A DNA stretch of 64,000 nucleotides from Colletes latitarsis (taxonomy: Eukaryota; Arthropoda; Insecta; Hymenoptera; Colletidae): positions 28,228,001 to 28,292,000 of the forward strand of contig NW_027488366.1 of the NCBI RefSeq assembly GCF_051014445.1. The letters run 5' to 3'. This document shows positions 11,102 to 22,830 of this stretch, piece after piece. A model generated the notes under the pieces. It was not told where the DNA came from. It ran no database searches and saw nothing but the letters and a program-made list of their open reading frames with translations. A program made the translations under genes and the position numbers. Within the stretch, counting starts at the first letter, position 1; every line of letters starts with the position of its first letter.

Positions 11102-12287
11102 GGGTTTTTTCTGGTTTGGATCGCGCAATAATGTGGTACCACACTGAAACAGCCCACTGAACCTGGCTTGGATCAATATTTTAGAGGATAACGAAAGTTA
11201 TGTCTAGGTTAGGCCCGGGATTTGCCCTCATCAGACTCATGCTTTCGCATTTTTCACATACTTGTTGAACAGATCCTGGGCTTTTTCTGGTATGGATCAC
11301 GTAGTAATGTGGTACCACACTGAAACATTCAGTCAAACCTGGTCTTGATAAATATTTTTGAGGATAACGCATGTTAGGTCTGGGTTAGGTCTAGGATTTG
11401 CCCTCATCAGGCTCATACTTTCGCATATTTCTTATACTTCATGGATAGATCCTGGGCTATTTTCTGGTTTGGATCACGTAGTAATGTGGGACCACACTGA
11501 AACAATCAAATAAACCTGGTCTTGATAAATATTTTAGAGGATAACGCATATTATGTCTGGGTTAGGTCTAGGATTTGCTCTCGTCATGCTCATACTTTCG
11601 CATATTTCTCATACCTCATGGCTAGATCCTGGGCTATTTCTGGATTGGATCACGTAGTAATGTGGGACCACACTGAAACAATCAATTAAACCTGGTCTTG
11701 ATAAATATTTTAGAGGATAACGCATATTATGTCTGGGTTAGGTCTAGGATTTGCTCTCGTCATGCTCATACTTTCGCATATTTCTCATACCTCATGGCTA
11801 GATCCTGGGCTATTTCTGGATTGGATCACGTAGTAATGTGGTACCACACTGAAACAGTCAATTAAACCTGGTTTCGATCAATATTTTAGAGGATAACGCA
11901 AGTTAGGTCTGGGACAGGTCTGGGATTTGCCCTCATCAGGCTCATACTTTCGCGTATTTCACATACTTGATGGCTAGATGCTGGGCTTTTTCTGGATTGC
12001 ATCACGTAGTAATGAAGTACAACACTAAGGCAGTCAATTAAACCTGGTTTCCATCAATATTTTAGAGGACAACGCATGTTAGGTCTAGGTTAGGCCTGGG
12101 ATTTGCCCTCATCAGGGTCATACTTTCGCAGTTTTAACATAAATGTTGACCTGATCGAGGGTTATTTCTGCTTTGGATCACGTAGTAAAGTGGTACCACA
12201 CTGAAGCAGTCCATTAAACCTGGTTTGGATCAATATTTTAGAGGATAACGCATGTTAGGTTTGGGTTAGGTCTAGGATTTGCCCTCG
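11102..12287 (+). repeat. 18-unit displacement block, copy 2, with one unit gained and one lost
   Basis: Partner of 7,935-9,120. Relative to it, this copy gained one unit by tandem duplication near 11.5-11.8 kb. It lost one near 11.96 kb, where CGCGTATTTCACATACTTG runs directly into GATGGCTAGATGCTGGG. The gain and loss cancel, so the outer displacement stays at 18 units on both sides. Confidence 0.82.
11451..11803 (+). repeat. Fresh single-unit tandem duplication
   Basis: Two adjacent units carry the same private variants, GCATATTATGTCTGG (11,546 and 11,722, exactly 176 apart) and CTCGTCATGCTC. I found these in no other unit. Almost the only difference is ATCAAATAAACC in the first versus ATCAATTAAACC in the second. 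Copy 1 of the larger block at 8.3-8.5 kb has only one such unit, so this duplication came later. Confidence 0.85.
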
Positions 12288-15200
12288 TCAGGCTCAAGCT
12301 TTCGCATATTTCTCATACTTCATGGCTAGATCCTGGGCTGTTTCAGGAATGTATCACGTAGTAATGTGGTACCACACTGAAACATTCAGTTAAACCTGGT
12401 CTTGATAAATATTTTTGAGGATAACGCATGTTAGGTCTGGGTTAGGTCTAGGATTTGCCCTCATCAGACTCATACTTTCGCATATTTCTTATACTTCATA
12501 GATAGATCCTGGGCTATTTTCTGGTTTGGATCACATAGTAATGTGGTACCACACTGAAACAGTCGATTAAACCAGGCTTCGATCAATATTTTTGAGGATA
12601 ACGCATGTTAGGTCTAGGTTAGGTCTGGGATTTTCAATCAACAGCCTCATACTTTCGCATTCTTCACATACTTGTTGAACGGATCTTGGGTTTTCTCTGG
12701 TGTGGATCATGTAGTAATGTGGTACCACACTGAAACAATCAATTGAACCTGGTCTTGATAAATATTTTAGAGGATAACGCATGTTAGGTCTGGGTTAGGA
12801 CTAGGATTTGCCCTCATCAGGCTCATACTTTCGCATATTTCTCATACTTCATGGCTGGATCGTGGGCTATTACTGGATCGGATCACGTAGTAATGTGGTA
12901 CCACACTGAAACAGTCAATTAAACCTGGTTTCGATCAATATTTTAGAGAATAATTCATGTTAGGTCTGGTTTAGGTCTGGGATTTGCTCTCATCAGGCTC
13001 ATTCTTTCGCATATTTCTCATACTTGATAGCTAGATCCTGGGCTTTTTCTGGATTGAATCACGTAGTAATGAAGTACAACACGGAAACAGTCAATTAAAC
13101 CTGGTTTCGATCAATATTTTAGAGAATAATTCATGTTAGGTCTAGGTTAGGCCTGGGATTTGCCCTCATCAGGGTCATACTTTCGCAGTTCTAACATACA
13201 TGTTGACCTGATCGAGGGTTTTTTCTGCTTTGGATCACGTAGTAAAGTGGTACCACACTGAAACAGTCCACTAAACCTGGTTTCGATCAATATTTTACAG
13301 GATAGTGCATGTTAGGTCTTGGTTAGCCCTGAGATTTTCACTCATCAGACTCATACTTTCGCATTCTTCAGATACTTGTTGAACGGATCCTGGGTTTTTT
13401 CTGGTATGGTTCACGTAGTAATGTGGTATCACACTGAAACAATCAATTAAACCAGGTCTTGATAAATATTTTAGATGATAACCCATGTTAGGTCACGGTT
13501 AGGTCTAGGATTTGCCCTCATCAGGCTCATACTTTCGCATATTTCTCATACTTCATGGCTAGATCCTGGGCTATTTCTGGATTGGATCACGTAGTAATGT
13601 GGTACCACACTGAAACAGTCGATTAAACCAGGTTTCGATCAATATTTTTGAGGATAACGCATGTTAGGTCTAGGTTAGGCCTGGGATTTGCTCTCATCAG
13701 GCTCATTCTTTCGCATATTTCTCATTCTTGATGGCTAGATCCTGGGCTATTTTCTGGTTTGGATCACATAGTAATGAGGTACCACACCGAAACAGTCGAT
13801 TAAACCAGGTTTCGATCACTATTTTTGAGGATAACGCATGTTAGGTCTAGGTTATGCCTGGGATTTTCACTCATCAGACTCATTCTTTCGCATTCTTCAC
13901 ATACTTGTTGAACGGATCCTGGGTTTTTTCTGGTTTGGATCACGTAGTGATGTGGGACCACACTGAAACAATCAATTAAACCTGGTCTTGATAAATATTT
14001 TAGAGGACAACGCATGTTAGGTCTGGGTTAGGTCTAGGAGTTGCTCTCGTCAGGCTCATACTTTCGCATATTTCTCATACTTCATGGCTAGATCCTGGGC
14101 TATTTCTGGATTGGATCACGTAGTAATGTGGTACCACACTGAAACAGTCGATTAAACCAGGTTTCGATCAATATTTTTGAGGATAACGCATGTTAGGTCT
14201 AGGTTAGGCCTGGGATTTGCTCTCATCAGGCTCATTCTTTCGCATATTTCTCATTCTTGATGGCTAGATCCTGGGCTATTTTCTGGTTTGGATCACATAG
14301 TAATGTGGTACCACACCGAAACAGTCGATTAAACCAGGTTTCGATCACTATTTTTGAGGATAACGCATGTTAGATCTAGGTTATGCCTGGGATTTTCACT
14401 CATCAGACTCATTCTTTCGCACACTTCACATACTCGTAGAACAGATCCTGGGTTATTTTCTGGTTTGGATCACATAGTAATGTGGTACCACACTGAAACA
14501 GTCGATTAAACCAGGTTTCGATCAATATTTTTGAGGATAACGCATGTTAGGTATAGGTTAGGCCTGGGATTTTCACTCATCAGACTCATTCTTTCGCATA
14601 TTTCTCATACTTGATGGCTAGATCCGGGGCTTTTTCTGGATTGCATCATGTAGTAATGAAGTACGACACTGAAACAGTCAATTACACCTGGTTTCCATCA
14701 ATATTTTAGAGGATAACGCATGTAAGGTCAAGGTTAGGCCTGGGATTTTCACTCATCAGACTCATACTTTCGCATTCTCACATACTTGTTGAACGGATCC
14801 TGGGTTTTTTCTGGTTTGGATCACGTAGTAATGTGGGACCACACTGAAACAGTCAATTAAACCTGGTTTCGATCAATATATTAGAGAATAATTCATGTTA
14901 GGTCTAGGTTAGGTCTGGGATTTGCTCTCATCAGGCTCATTCTTTCGCATATTTCTCATACTTCATGGCTAGATCCTGGGCTTTTCTGGATTGCATCACG
15001 TAGTAATGAAGTACAACACTGAAACAGTCAATTAAACCTGGTTTCCATCAATATCTTAGAGGACAACGCAAGTTAGGTCTGGGATAGGTCTGGGGTTTGC
15101 CCACATCAGGCTCATACTTTCGCGTTTTTCACATTCTTGTTGAACAGATCCTGGGTTTTTTCTGGTTTGTCTCACGTAGTAGTGTGGTACCACATTGAAA

Positions 15201-17109
15201 CAGTCCATTAAACCTGGTTTGGATCAATATTTTAGAGGATAACGCATGTTAGGCCTAGGTTAGGTCTGGGATCTTCACTCATCAGACTCATACTTTCGCA
15301 TTCCTCACATACTTGTTGAACGGATCCTGGGTTTTTTCTGGTTTGGATAACGTAGTAATGTGGGACCACACTGAAACAATCAATTAAACCTGGTCTTGAT
15401 AAATATTTTAGAGGATAACGCATGTTAGGTCTGGGATAGGTCTGGGATTTGCCCTCATCAGACTCATACTTTCGCACACTTCACATACTTGTTGAACAGA
15501 TCCTGGGTTATTTTCTGGTTTGGATCACATAGTAATGTGGTACCACACTGAAACAGTCGATTAAACCAGGTTTCGATCAATATTTTTGAGGATAACGCAT
15601 GTTAGGTCTAGGTTCGGCCTGGGATATTCACTCATCATACTCATACTTTCGCATTCTTCTCATACTTGTTGACCGGATCCTGGGTTTTTTCTGGTTTGGA
15701 TCACGTAGTAATGTGGGACCACACAGGAGCAATCAATTAAACCTGGTCTTGATAAATATTTTAGAGGATAACGCATGTTAGGTCTGGGTTAGGTCTAGGA
15801 TTTGCCCTCGTCAGGCTCATACTTTCGCATATTTCTCATACTTCATGGCTAGATCCTGGGCTATTTCTGGATTGTATCACGTAGTAATGTGGTACCACAC
15901 AGAAACAGTCAATTAAACCTGGTTTCGATCAATATTTTAGAGGATAACGCTTGTTAGGTCTAGGTTAGGCCTGGGATTTTCACTCATCAGACTCATACTT
16001 TCGCATTCTTCACATACTTGTTGAACGGATCCTGGGTTTTTTCCGGTTTGGTACACGTAGTAATGTGGTACCACACCGAAACATTCAATTAAACCTGGTC
16101 TTGATAAATATTTTAGAGGATAACGTATGTTAGGTCCGGGTTACGTCTAGGATTTGCCCACATCAGGCTCATTCTTTCGCATATTTCTCATACTTGATGG
16201 CTAGATCCGGGGCTTTTTCTGGATTGCATCACGTAGTAATGATGTACGACACTGAAACAGTCAATTAAACCTGGTATCGATCAATATTTTAGAGGATAAC
16301 GCAAGTTAGGTCTGGGATAGGTCTGGGATTTGCCCTCATCAGACTCATACTTTCGCATTCTTCACATACTTGTTGACGGGATCCTGGGTTTTTTCTGGTT
16401 TGGATCACGTAGTAATGTGGGACCACACTGAAACAAATAATTAAACCTGGTCTTGATAAATATTTTAGAGGATAACGCATGTTAGGTCTGGGTTAGGTCT
16501 AGGATTTGCCCTCGTCAGGTTCATACTTCAGATATTTCTCATACTTCATGGCTAGATCCTGGGCTATTTCTGGATTGTATCACGTAGTAATGTGGTACCA
16601 CACAGAAACAGTCAATTAAACCTGGTTTCGATCAATATTTTTGAGGATAACGCATGTTAGGTCTAGGTTAGGCCGGGGATTTTCACTCATCAGACTCATA
16701 CTTTCGCATTCTTCACATACTTGTTGAACGGATCCTGGGTTTTTGCTGGTTTGGATCACGTAGTAATGTGGTACCACACTGAAACATTCAATTATACGTG
16801 GTCTTGATAAATATTTCAGAGGATAACGCATGTTAGGTCTGGGTTAGGTCTAGGATTTGCCCTCACCAGGCTCATACTTTCGCATATTTCTCATACTTCA
16901 TGCCTGGATCCTGGGCTATTTCTGGATTGGATCACGTAGTAACGTGGTACCACACTGAAACAGTCAATTAAACCTGGTTTTGATGAATATTTTAGAGAAT
17001 AATTCATGTTAGGTCTAGGTTAGGCATGGGATTTGCTCTCATCAGGCTCATTCTTTCGCATATTTCTCATACTAGATGGCTAGATCCTGGGCTTTTTCTG
17101 GATTGCATC
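12288..17109 (+). repeat. Heterogeneous units, types A-D, with a 3-unit duplication
   Basis: About 27 units with no gene or insertion. The only clear higher-order structure is 13,525-13,893 against 14,054-14,422 (529 bp apart), sharing CTCATTCTTGATGG, CACACCGAAACAG and TTTCGATCACTATTTTTGAGG. Around 16.53 kb one unit is 175 bp because CATACTTCAGATATTTC replaces CATACTTTCGCATATTTC, which also removes the TTCGC core. Confidence 0.82.
16734..16909 (+). repeat. Example unit, type B (TTGATAAATATT / GGTCTAGGATTTG)
   Basis: This 176-bp unit differs from type A in its middle. Here it has ACGTGGTCTTGATAAATATT in place of the usual ACCTGGTTTCGATCAATATT, then GGTCTGGGTTAGGTCTAGG in the 11-bp repeat zone, then TTTGCCCTCACCAGG. 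The TTGATAAATATT block recurs throughout the window and nearly always precedes GGTCTGGGTTAGGTCTAGG, so these two variants travel together as a block. Confidence 0.9.
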
Positions 17110-18045
17110 ACGTAGTAATGAAGTACAACACTGAAACACTCAATTAAACCTGGTTTCGATCAATATTATTGAGGATAACGCATGTTAGGTCCAGGTTAGG
17201 CCTGGGATTTTCACTCATCAGACTCATACTTTCGCATTCTTCACATACTTGTTGAACGGATCCTGGGTTTTTTCTGGTGTGGATCACGTCGTAATGTGGT
17301 ACCACACTGAAACAATCAATTAAACCTGATCTCGATAAATATTTTAGAGGATAACGCATGTTAGGTCTGGGTTAGGTCTAGGATTTGCCCTCATCAGGCG
17401 CATACTTTCGCATATTTCTCATACTTCATGGCTGGATCCTGGGCTATTTCTGGATTGGAGCACGTAGTAATGTGGTACCACACTGAAACAGTCCATTAAA
17501 CCTGGTTTGGATCAATATTTTTGAGGATAACGCATTTTAGGTCTAGGTTAGGCCGGGGATTTTTACTCATCAGACTCATACTTTCGCATTCTTCACATAC
17601 TTGTTGAACGGATCCTGGGTTTTTACTGGTTTGGATCACGTAGTAATGTGGTACCACACTGAAACATTCAATTAAACCTGGTCTTGATAAATATTTTAGA
17701 GAATAATTCATGTTAGGTCTAGGTAAGGTCAGGGATTTGCTCTCATCAGGCTCATTCTTTCGCATATTTCTCATACTTGATGGCTAGATCCTGGGTTTTT
17801 TTTGGATTGCATCACGTAGTAATGATGTACAACACTGAAGCAGTCAATTAAACCTGGTTTCCATCAATATTTTAGAGAATAATTCATGTTAGGTCCAGGT
17901 TAGGTCAGGGATTTGCTCTCATCAGGCTCATTCTTTCGCATATTTCTCATACTTGATGGCTAGATCCTGGGCCTTTTTTGGATTGCATCACGTAGTAATG
18001 AAGTTCAACACTGAAACTGTCAATTAAACCTGGTTTCCATCAATA
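17110..18045 (+). repeat. Seven-unit tandem duplication, copy 1
   Basis: Matches 18,342-19,277 at exactly 1,232 bp (7 units). Shared markers are CACTCAATTAAACC, AATATTATTGAGG, CTGATCTCGATAAATATT, CTAGGTAAGGTCAGGG and AAGTTCAACACTG. The copies differ at scattered single bases, including GATCCTGGG here versus GATCTTGGG at about 18.49 kb. Confidence 0.85.
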
Positions 18046-18341
18046 TTTTAGAGGACAACGCATGTCAGGTCTAGGTTAGGTCTGGGATTTGCTCTCATCA
18101 GGGCCATACTGTCGCAGTTTTAACTTACTTGTTGAACGGATCCTGGGTTTTTTCTGGTTTGGTTCACGTAGTAATGTGGTACCACACTGAAACAGTCAAT
18201 TAAACCTGGCCTTGATAAATATTTTAGAGGATAACGCATGTTAGGTTTGGGTTAGGTCTAGGATTTGACCTCATCAGACTCATACTTTCGCGTTTTTCAC
18301 ATACTTGTTGAACAGATCCTGGGTTTTTTCTGGTTTGGATC

Positions 18342-19277
18342 ACGTAGTAATGAAATACAACACTGAAACACTCAATTAAACCTGGTTTCGACCAATATTA
18401 TTGAGGACAACGCATGTTAGGTCCAGGTTAGGCCTGGGATTTTCACTCATCAGACTCATACTTTCGCATTCTTCACATACTTGTTGAACGGATCTTGGGT
18501 TTTTTCTGGTGTGGATCACGTAGTAATGTGGTACCACACTAAAATAATCAATTAAACCTGATCTCGATAAATATTTTAGAGGATAACGCATGTTAGGTCT
18601 GGGTTAGGTCTAGGATTTGCCCTCATCAGGCGCATACTTTCGCATATTTCTCATACTTCATGGCTGGATCCCGGGCTATTTCTGGATTGGAGAACGTAGT
18701 AATGTGGTACCACACTGAAACAGTCCATTAAACCTGGTTTGGATCAATATTTTTGAACATAACGCATGTTAGGTCTAGGTTAGGCCGGGGATTTTCACTC
18801 ATCAGACTCATACTTTCGCATTCTTCACATACTTGTTGAACGGATCCTGGGTTTTTACTGGTTTGGATCACGTAGTAACGTGGTACCACACTGAAACATT
18901 CAATTAAACCTGGTCTTGATAAATATTTTAGAGAATAATTCATGTTAGGTCTAGGTAAGGTCAGGGATTTGCTCTCATCAGGCTCATTCTTTCGCATATT
19001 TCTCATACTTGATGGCTAGATCCTGGGCTTTTTTTGGATTGCATCACGTAGTAATGATGTACAACACTGAAGCAGTCAATTCAACCTGGTTTCCATCAAT
19101 ATTTTAGAGAATAATTCATGTTAGGTCTAGGTTAGGTCAGGGATTTGCTCTCATCAGGCTCATTCTTTCGCATATTTCTCATACTTGATGGCTAGATCCT
19201 GGGCTTTTTTTGGATTGCATCACGTAGTAATGAAGTTCAACACTGAAACAGTCAATTAAACCTGGTTTCCATCAATA
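18342..19277 (+). repeat. Seven-unit tandem duplication, copy 2
   Basis: Partner of 17,110-18,045. At its right end TTAGAGGACAACGCATG in copy 1 becomes TTAGAGGACAGCGCGAG, where the alignment stops. Between the copies, 18,046-18,341 holds ordinary units, including one with CTGTCGCAG. Confidence 0.85.
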
Positions 19278-19545
19278 TCTTAGAGGACAGCGCGAGTTAG
19301 GTCTGGGGTAGGTCTGGGATTTGCCCACATCAGGCTCATACTTTCGCGTTTTTCACATACTTGTTGAACAGATCCTGGGTTTTTTCCGGTTTGGATCACG
19401 TAGTAATGTGGTACCACACTGAAACATTCAATTAAACCTGGTCTTGATAAATATTTTAGAGGATAACGCATGTTAGGTCTGGGTTAGGTCTAGGATTTGC
19501 CCTCATCAGGCTCATACTTTCGCATATTTCTCATACTTCATGGCT

Positions 19546-20304
19546 GGATCCTGGGCTATTTCTGGATTGGTTCACGTAGTAATGTGGTACCACACTGAAA
19601 CAGTCAATTAAACCTGGTTTTGATGAATATTTTACAGAATAATTCATGTTAGGTCTAGGTTAGGCCTGGGATTTGCTCTCATCAGGCTCATTCTTTCGCA
19701 TATTTCTCATTCTAGATGGCTAGATCCTGGGCATTTTCTGGATTGCATCACGTAGTAATGAAGTACAACACTGAAACACTCAATTAAACCTGGTTTCGAT
19801 CAATATTATTGAGGATAACGCATGTTAGGTCCAGGTTAGGCCTGGGATTTTCACTTATCAGGCTCATTCTTTCGCATATTTCTCAAACTTGATGGCTAGA
19901 TCCTGAGCTTTTTCTGGATTGCATCACGTAGTAATGTGGGACCACACTGAAACAGTCAATTAAACCTGGTTTCGATCAATATATTAGAGAATAATTCAAG
20001 TTAGGTCTAGGTTAGGTCTGGGATTTGCTCTCATCAGGCTCATTCTTTCGCATATTTCTCATACTTGATTGCTAGATCCTGGGCTATTTCTGGATTGGTT
20101 CACGTAGTAATGTGGTACCACACTGAAACAGTCAATTAAACCTGGTTTTGATGAATATTTTACAGAATAATTCATGTTAGGTCTAGGTTAGGCCTGGGAT
20201 TTGCTCTCATCAGGCTCATTCTTTCGCATATTTCACATTCTAGATGGCTAGATCCTGGGCATTTTCTGGATTGCATCACGTAGTAATGAAGTACAACACT
20301 GAAA
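19546..20304 (+). repeat. Three-unit tandem duplication with the TTTTGATGAATATT variant
   Basis: 19,546-19,776 matches 20,074-20,304 at 528 bp (3 units). Both share GGATTGGTTCACG, GGTTTTGATGAATATTTTACAG and a GGCATTTTCTGG unit. The same family returns at about 33.13-33.33 and 40.52-40.72 kb, so this part of the older array seeded later expansions. Confidence 0.83.
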
Positions 20305-20718
20305 CAGTCAATTAAACCTGGTTCCATCAATATCTTAGAGGACAACGCATGTTAGGTCTGGGATAGGTCTGGGATTTGCCCACATCAGGCTCATACTTTC
20401 GCATATTTCTCATACTTCATGGCTGGATCCTGGGCTATTTCTGGATTGGATCACGTAGTAATGTGGTACAACACTGAAACACTCAATTAAACCTGGTTTC
20501 CATCAATATTATTGAGGATAACGCATGTTAGGTCTAGGTTAGGCCTGGGATTTTCACTCATCAGACTCATACTTTCGCATTCTTCACATACTTGTTGAAC
20601 GGATCTTGGGTTTTTTCTGGTGTGGATGACGTAGTAATGTGGTACCACACTGAAACAATCAATTAAACCTGATCTTGATAAATATTTTAGAGGATAACGC
20701 ATGTTAGGTTTGGGTTAA

Positions 20719-22830
20719 GTCTAGGATTTGCCCTCATCAGGCTCATACTTTCGCATATTTCTCATACATCATGGCTAGATCCTGGGTTTTTTCTGGTTTG
20801 GATCACGTAGTAGTGTGGTACCACACTGAAACAGTCCATTAAACCAGGTTTGGATCAATATTTTTGAGAATAATTCATGTTAGGTCTAGGTTAGGACAGG
20901 GATTTGCTCTCATCAGGCTCATTCTTTCGCATATTTCTCATACTTGACGGCTAGATCCTGGGCTTTTACTGGATTGCATCACGTAGTAATGAAGTACAGC
21001 ACTGAAACAGTCAATTAAACCTGGTTTCGATCAATATTTTTGAGAATAATTCATGTTAGGTCTAGGTTAGGGCTGGGATTTGCTCTCATCAGGCTCATTC
21101 TTTCGCATATTTCTCATACTTGATGGATAAATCCTGGGCTTTTTCTGGATTGCATCACGTAGTAATGAAGTACAACACTGAAACACTCAATTAAACCTGG
21201 TTTCCATCAATATTATTGAGGATAACGCATGTTAGGTCTAGGTTAGCCCTGGGATTTTCACTCATCAGACTCATACTTTCGCATTCTTGACATACTTGTT
21301 GAACTGATCCTGGGTTGTTTCTGGTTTGGATCACGTAGTAATGTGGTACCACACTGAAACAGTCGACTAAACCTGGTTTCGATCAATATTTTAGAGGATA
21401 ACGCAAGTTAGGTCTGGCATAGGTCTGGGATTCGCCCTCATCAGACTCATACTTTCGCGTTTTTCACATACTTGTTGACCTGATCGAGGGTTTTTTCTGC
21501 TTTGGATCACGTAGTAAAGTGGTACCACACTGAAACAGTCCATTAAACCTGGTTTGGATCAATATTTTAGAGGATAACGCATGTTAGGTCTAGGTTAGCC
21601 CTGGGATTATCACTCATCAGACTGATACTTTCGCATTCTTCACATACTTGTTGAGCGGATCCTGGGTTTTTTCTGGTTTGGATAACGTAGTAATGTGGTA
21701 CCACACTGAAGCATTCAATTAAACCTGATCTTGATAAATATTTGAGAGGATAACGCATGTTAGGTTTGGGTTAAGTCTAGGATTTGCCCTCATCAGGCTC
21801 ATACTTTCGCATATTTCTCATACATCATGGCTAGATCCTGGGTTTTTTCTGGTTTGGATCACGTAGTAGTGTGGTACCACACTGAAACAGTCCATTAAAC
21901 CTGGTTTGGATCAATATTTTAGAGGATAACGCATGTTAGGTCTAGGTTAGGTCTGGGATTTTCACTCATCAGACTCATACTTTCGCATTCTTCACATACC
22001 TGTTGAACGGATCCTGGGTTTCTTCTGGTTTGGATCACGTAGTAGTGTGGTACCACACTGAAACATTCCATTAAACCTGGTTTGAATCAATATTTTAGAG
22101 GATAACGCATGTTAGGTCTAGGTTAGGTCTGGGATTTTCACTCATCAGACTGATACTTTCGCATTCTTCACATACTTCTTGAGCAGATCCTGGGTTTTTT
22201 CTGGTTTGGATAACGTAGTAATGTGGTACCACACTGAAACAGTCGAATAAACCTGGTTTCGATCAGTATTTTAGAGGATAACGCAAGATATGTCTGGGAT
22301 AGGTCTGGGATTTGACCTCATCAGACTCATACTTTCGCGTTTTTCACATACTTGTTGAACAGATCCTGGGTTTTTTCTGGTTTGGATCACGTAGTAGTGT
22401 GATACCACACTGAAACAGTCCATTAAACCTGCTTGCGATCAATATTTTAGAGGATAACGCATGTTAGGTCTGGGTTAGGTCTAGGATTTGCCCTCATCAG
22501 GCTCATTCTTTCGCATATTTCTCAAACTTGAAGGCTAGATTCTGGGCTTTTTCTGGATTGCATCACGTAGTAATGTGGTACCACACTGAAACATTCAATT
22601 AAACCTGGTCTGGATAAATATTTTAGAGGATAACGCATCTTAGGTCTGGGTTAGGTCTAAGATTTGCCCTCATCAGGCTCACAGTTTCGCGTTTTTCACA
22701 TACTTGTTGAACAGATCCTGTGTTTTTTCTGGTTTGGATCACGAAGTAGTGTGGTACCACACTGAAACAGTCCATTAAACCTGGTTTCGCTCAATATTTT
22801 AGAGGATAACGCATGTTAGGTCTGGGTTAG
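20719..22830 (+). repeat. 12-unit (2,112-bp) tandem duplication, copy 1
   Basis: Matches the next 2,112 bp with an exact 12-unit displacement and no internal length change. I noted about ten base differences by eye, including TTAGGACAGGG versus TTAGGTCAGGG, TTAGGGCTGGG versus TTAGGTCTGGG, CTTGACATAC versus CTTCACATAC, GTGTGATACC versus GTGTGGTACC and CCACACTG versus CCACGCTG. It contains type A, C, D, E (GTAGTGTGG) and G units in fixed order, and is the clearest higher-order repeat in the window. Confidence 0.92.

Noticed and set aside
10957..11160. Plus-strand open frame of 67 codons
   Set aside because: It is open only because of local base changes in two ordinary units. Its two ends read the same GTGGTACCACACTG repeat segment (start codon in AATGTGG), so it is repeat-derived.
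15599..15781. Plus-strand open frame of 60 codons
   Set aside because: It starts at the GCATG of the unit and runs through just over one unit. A chance stop loss in a satellite unit is enough to explain it.
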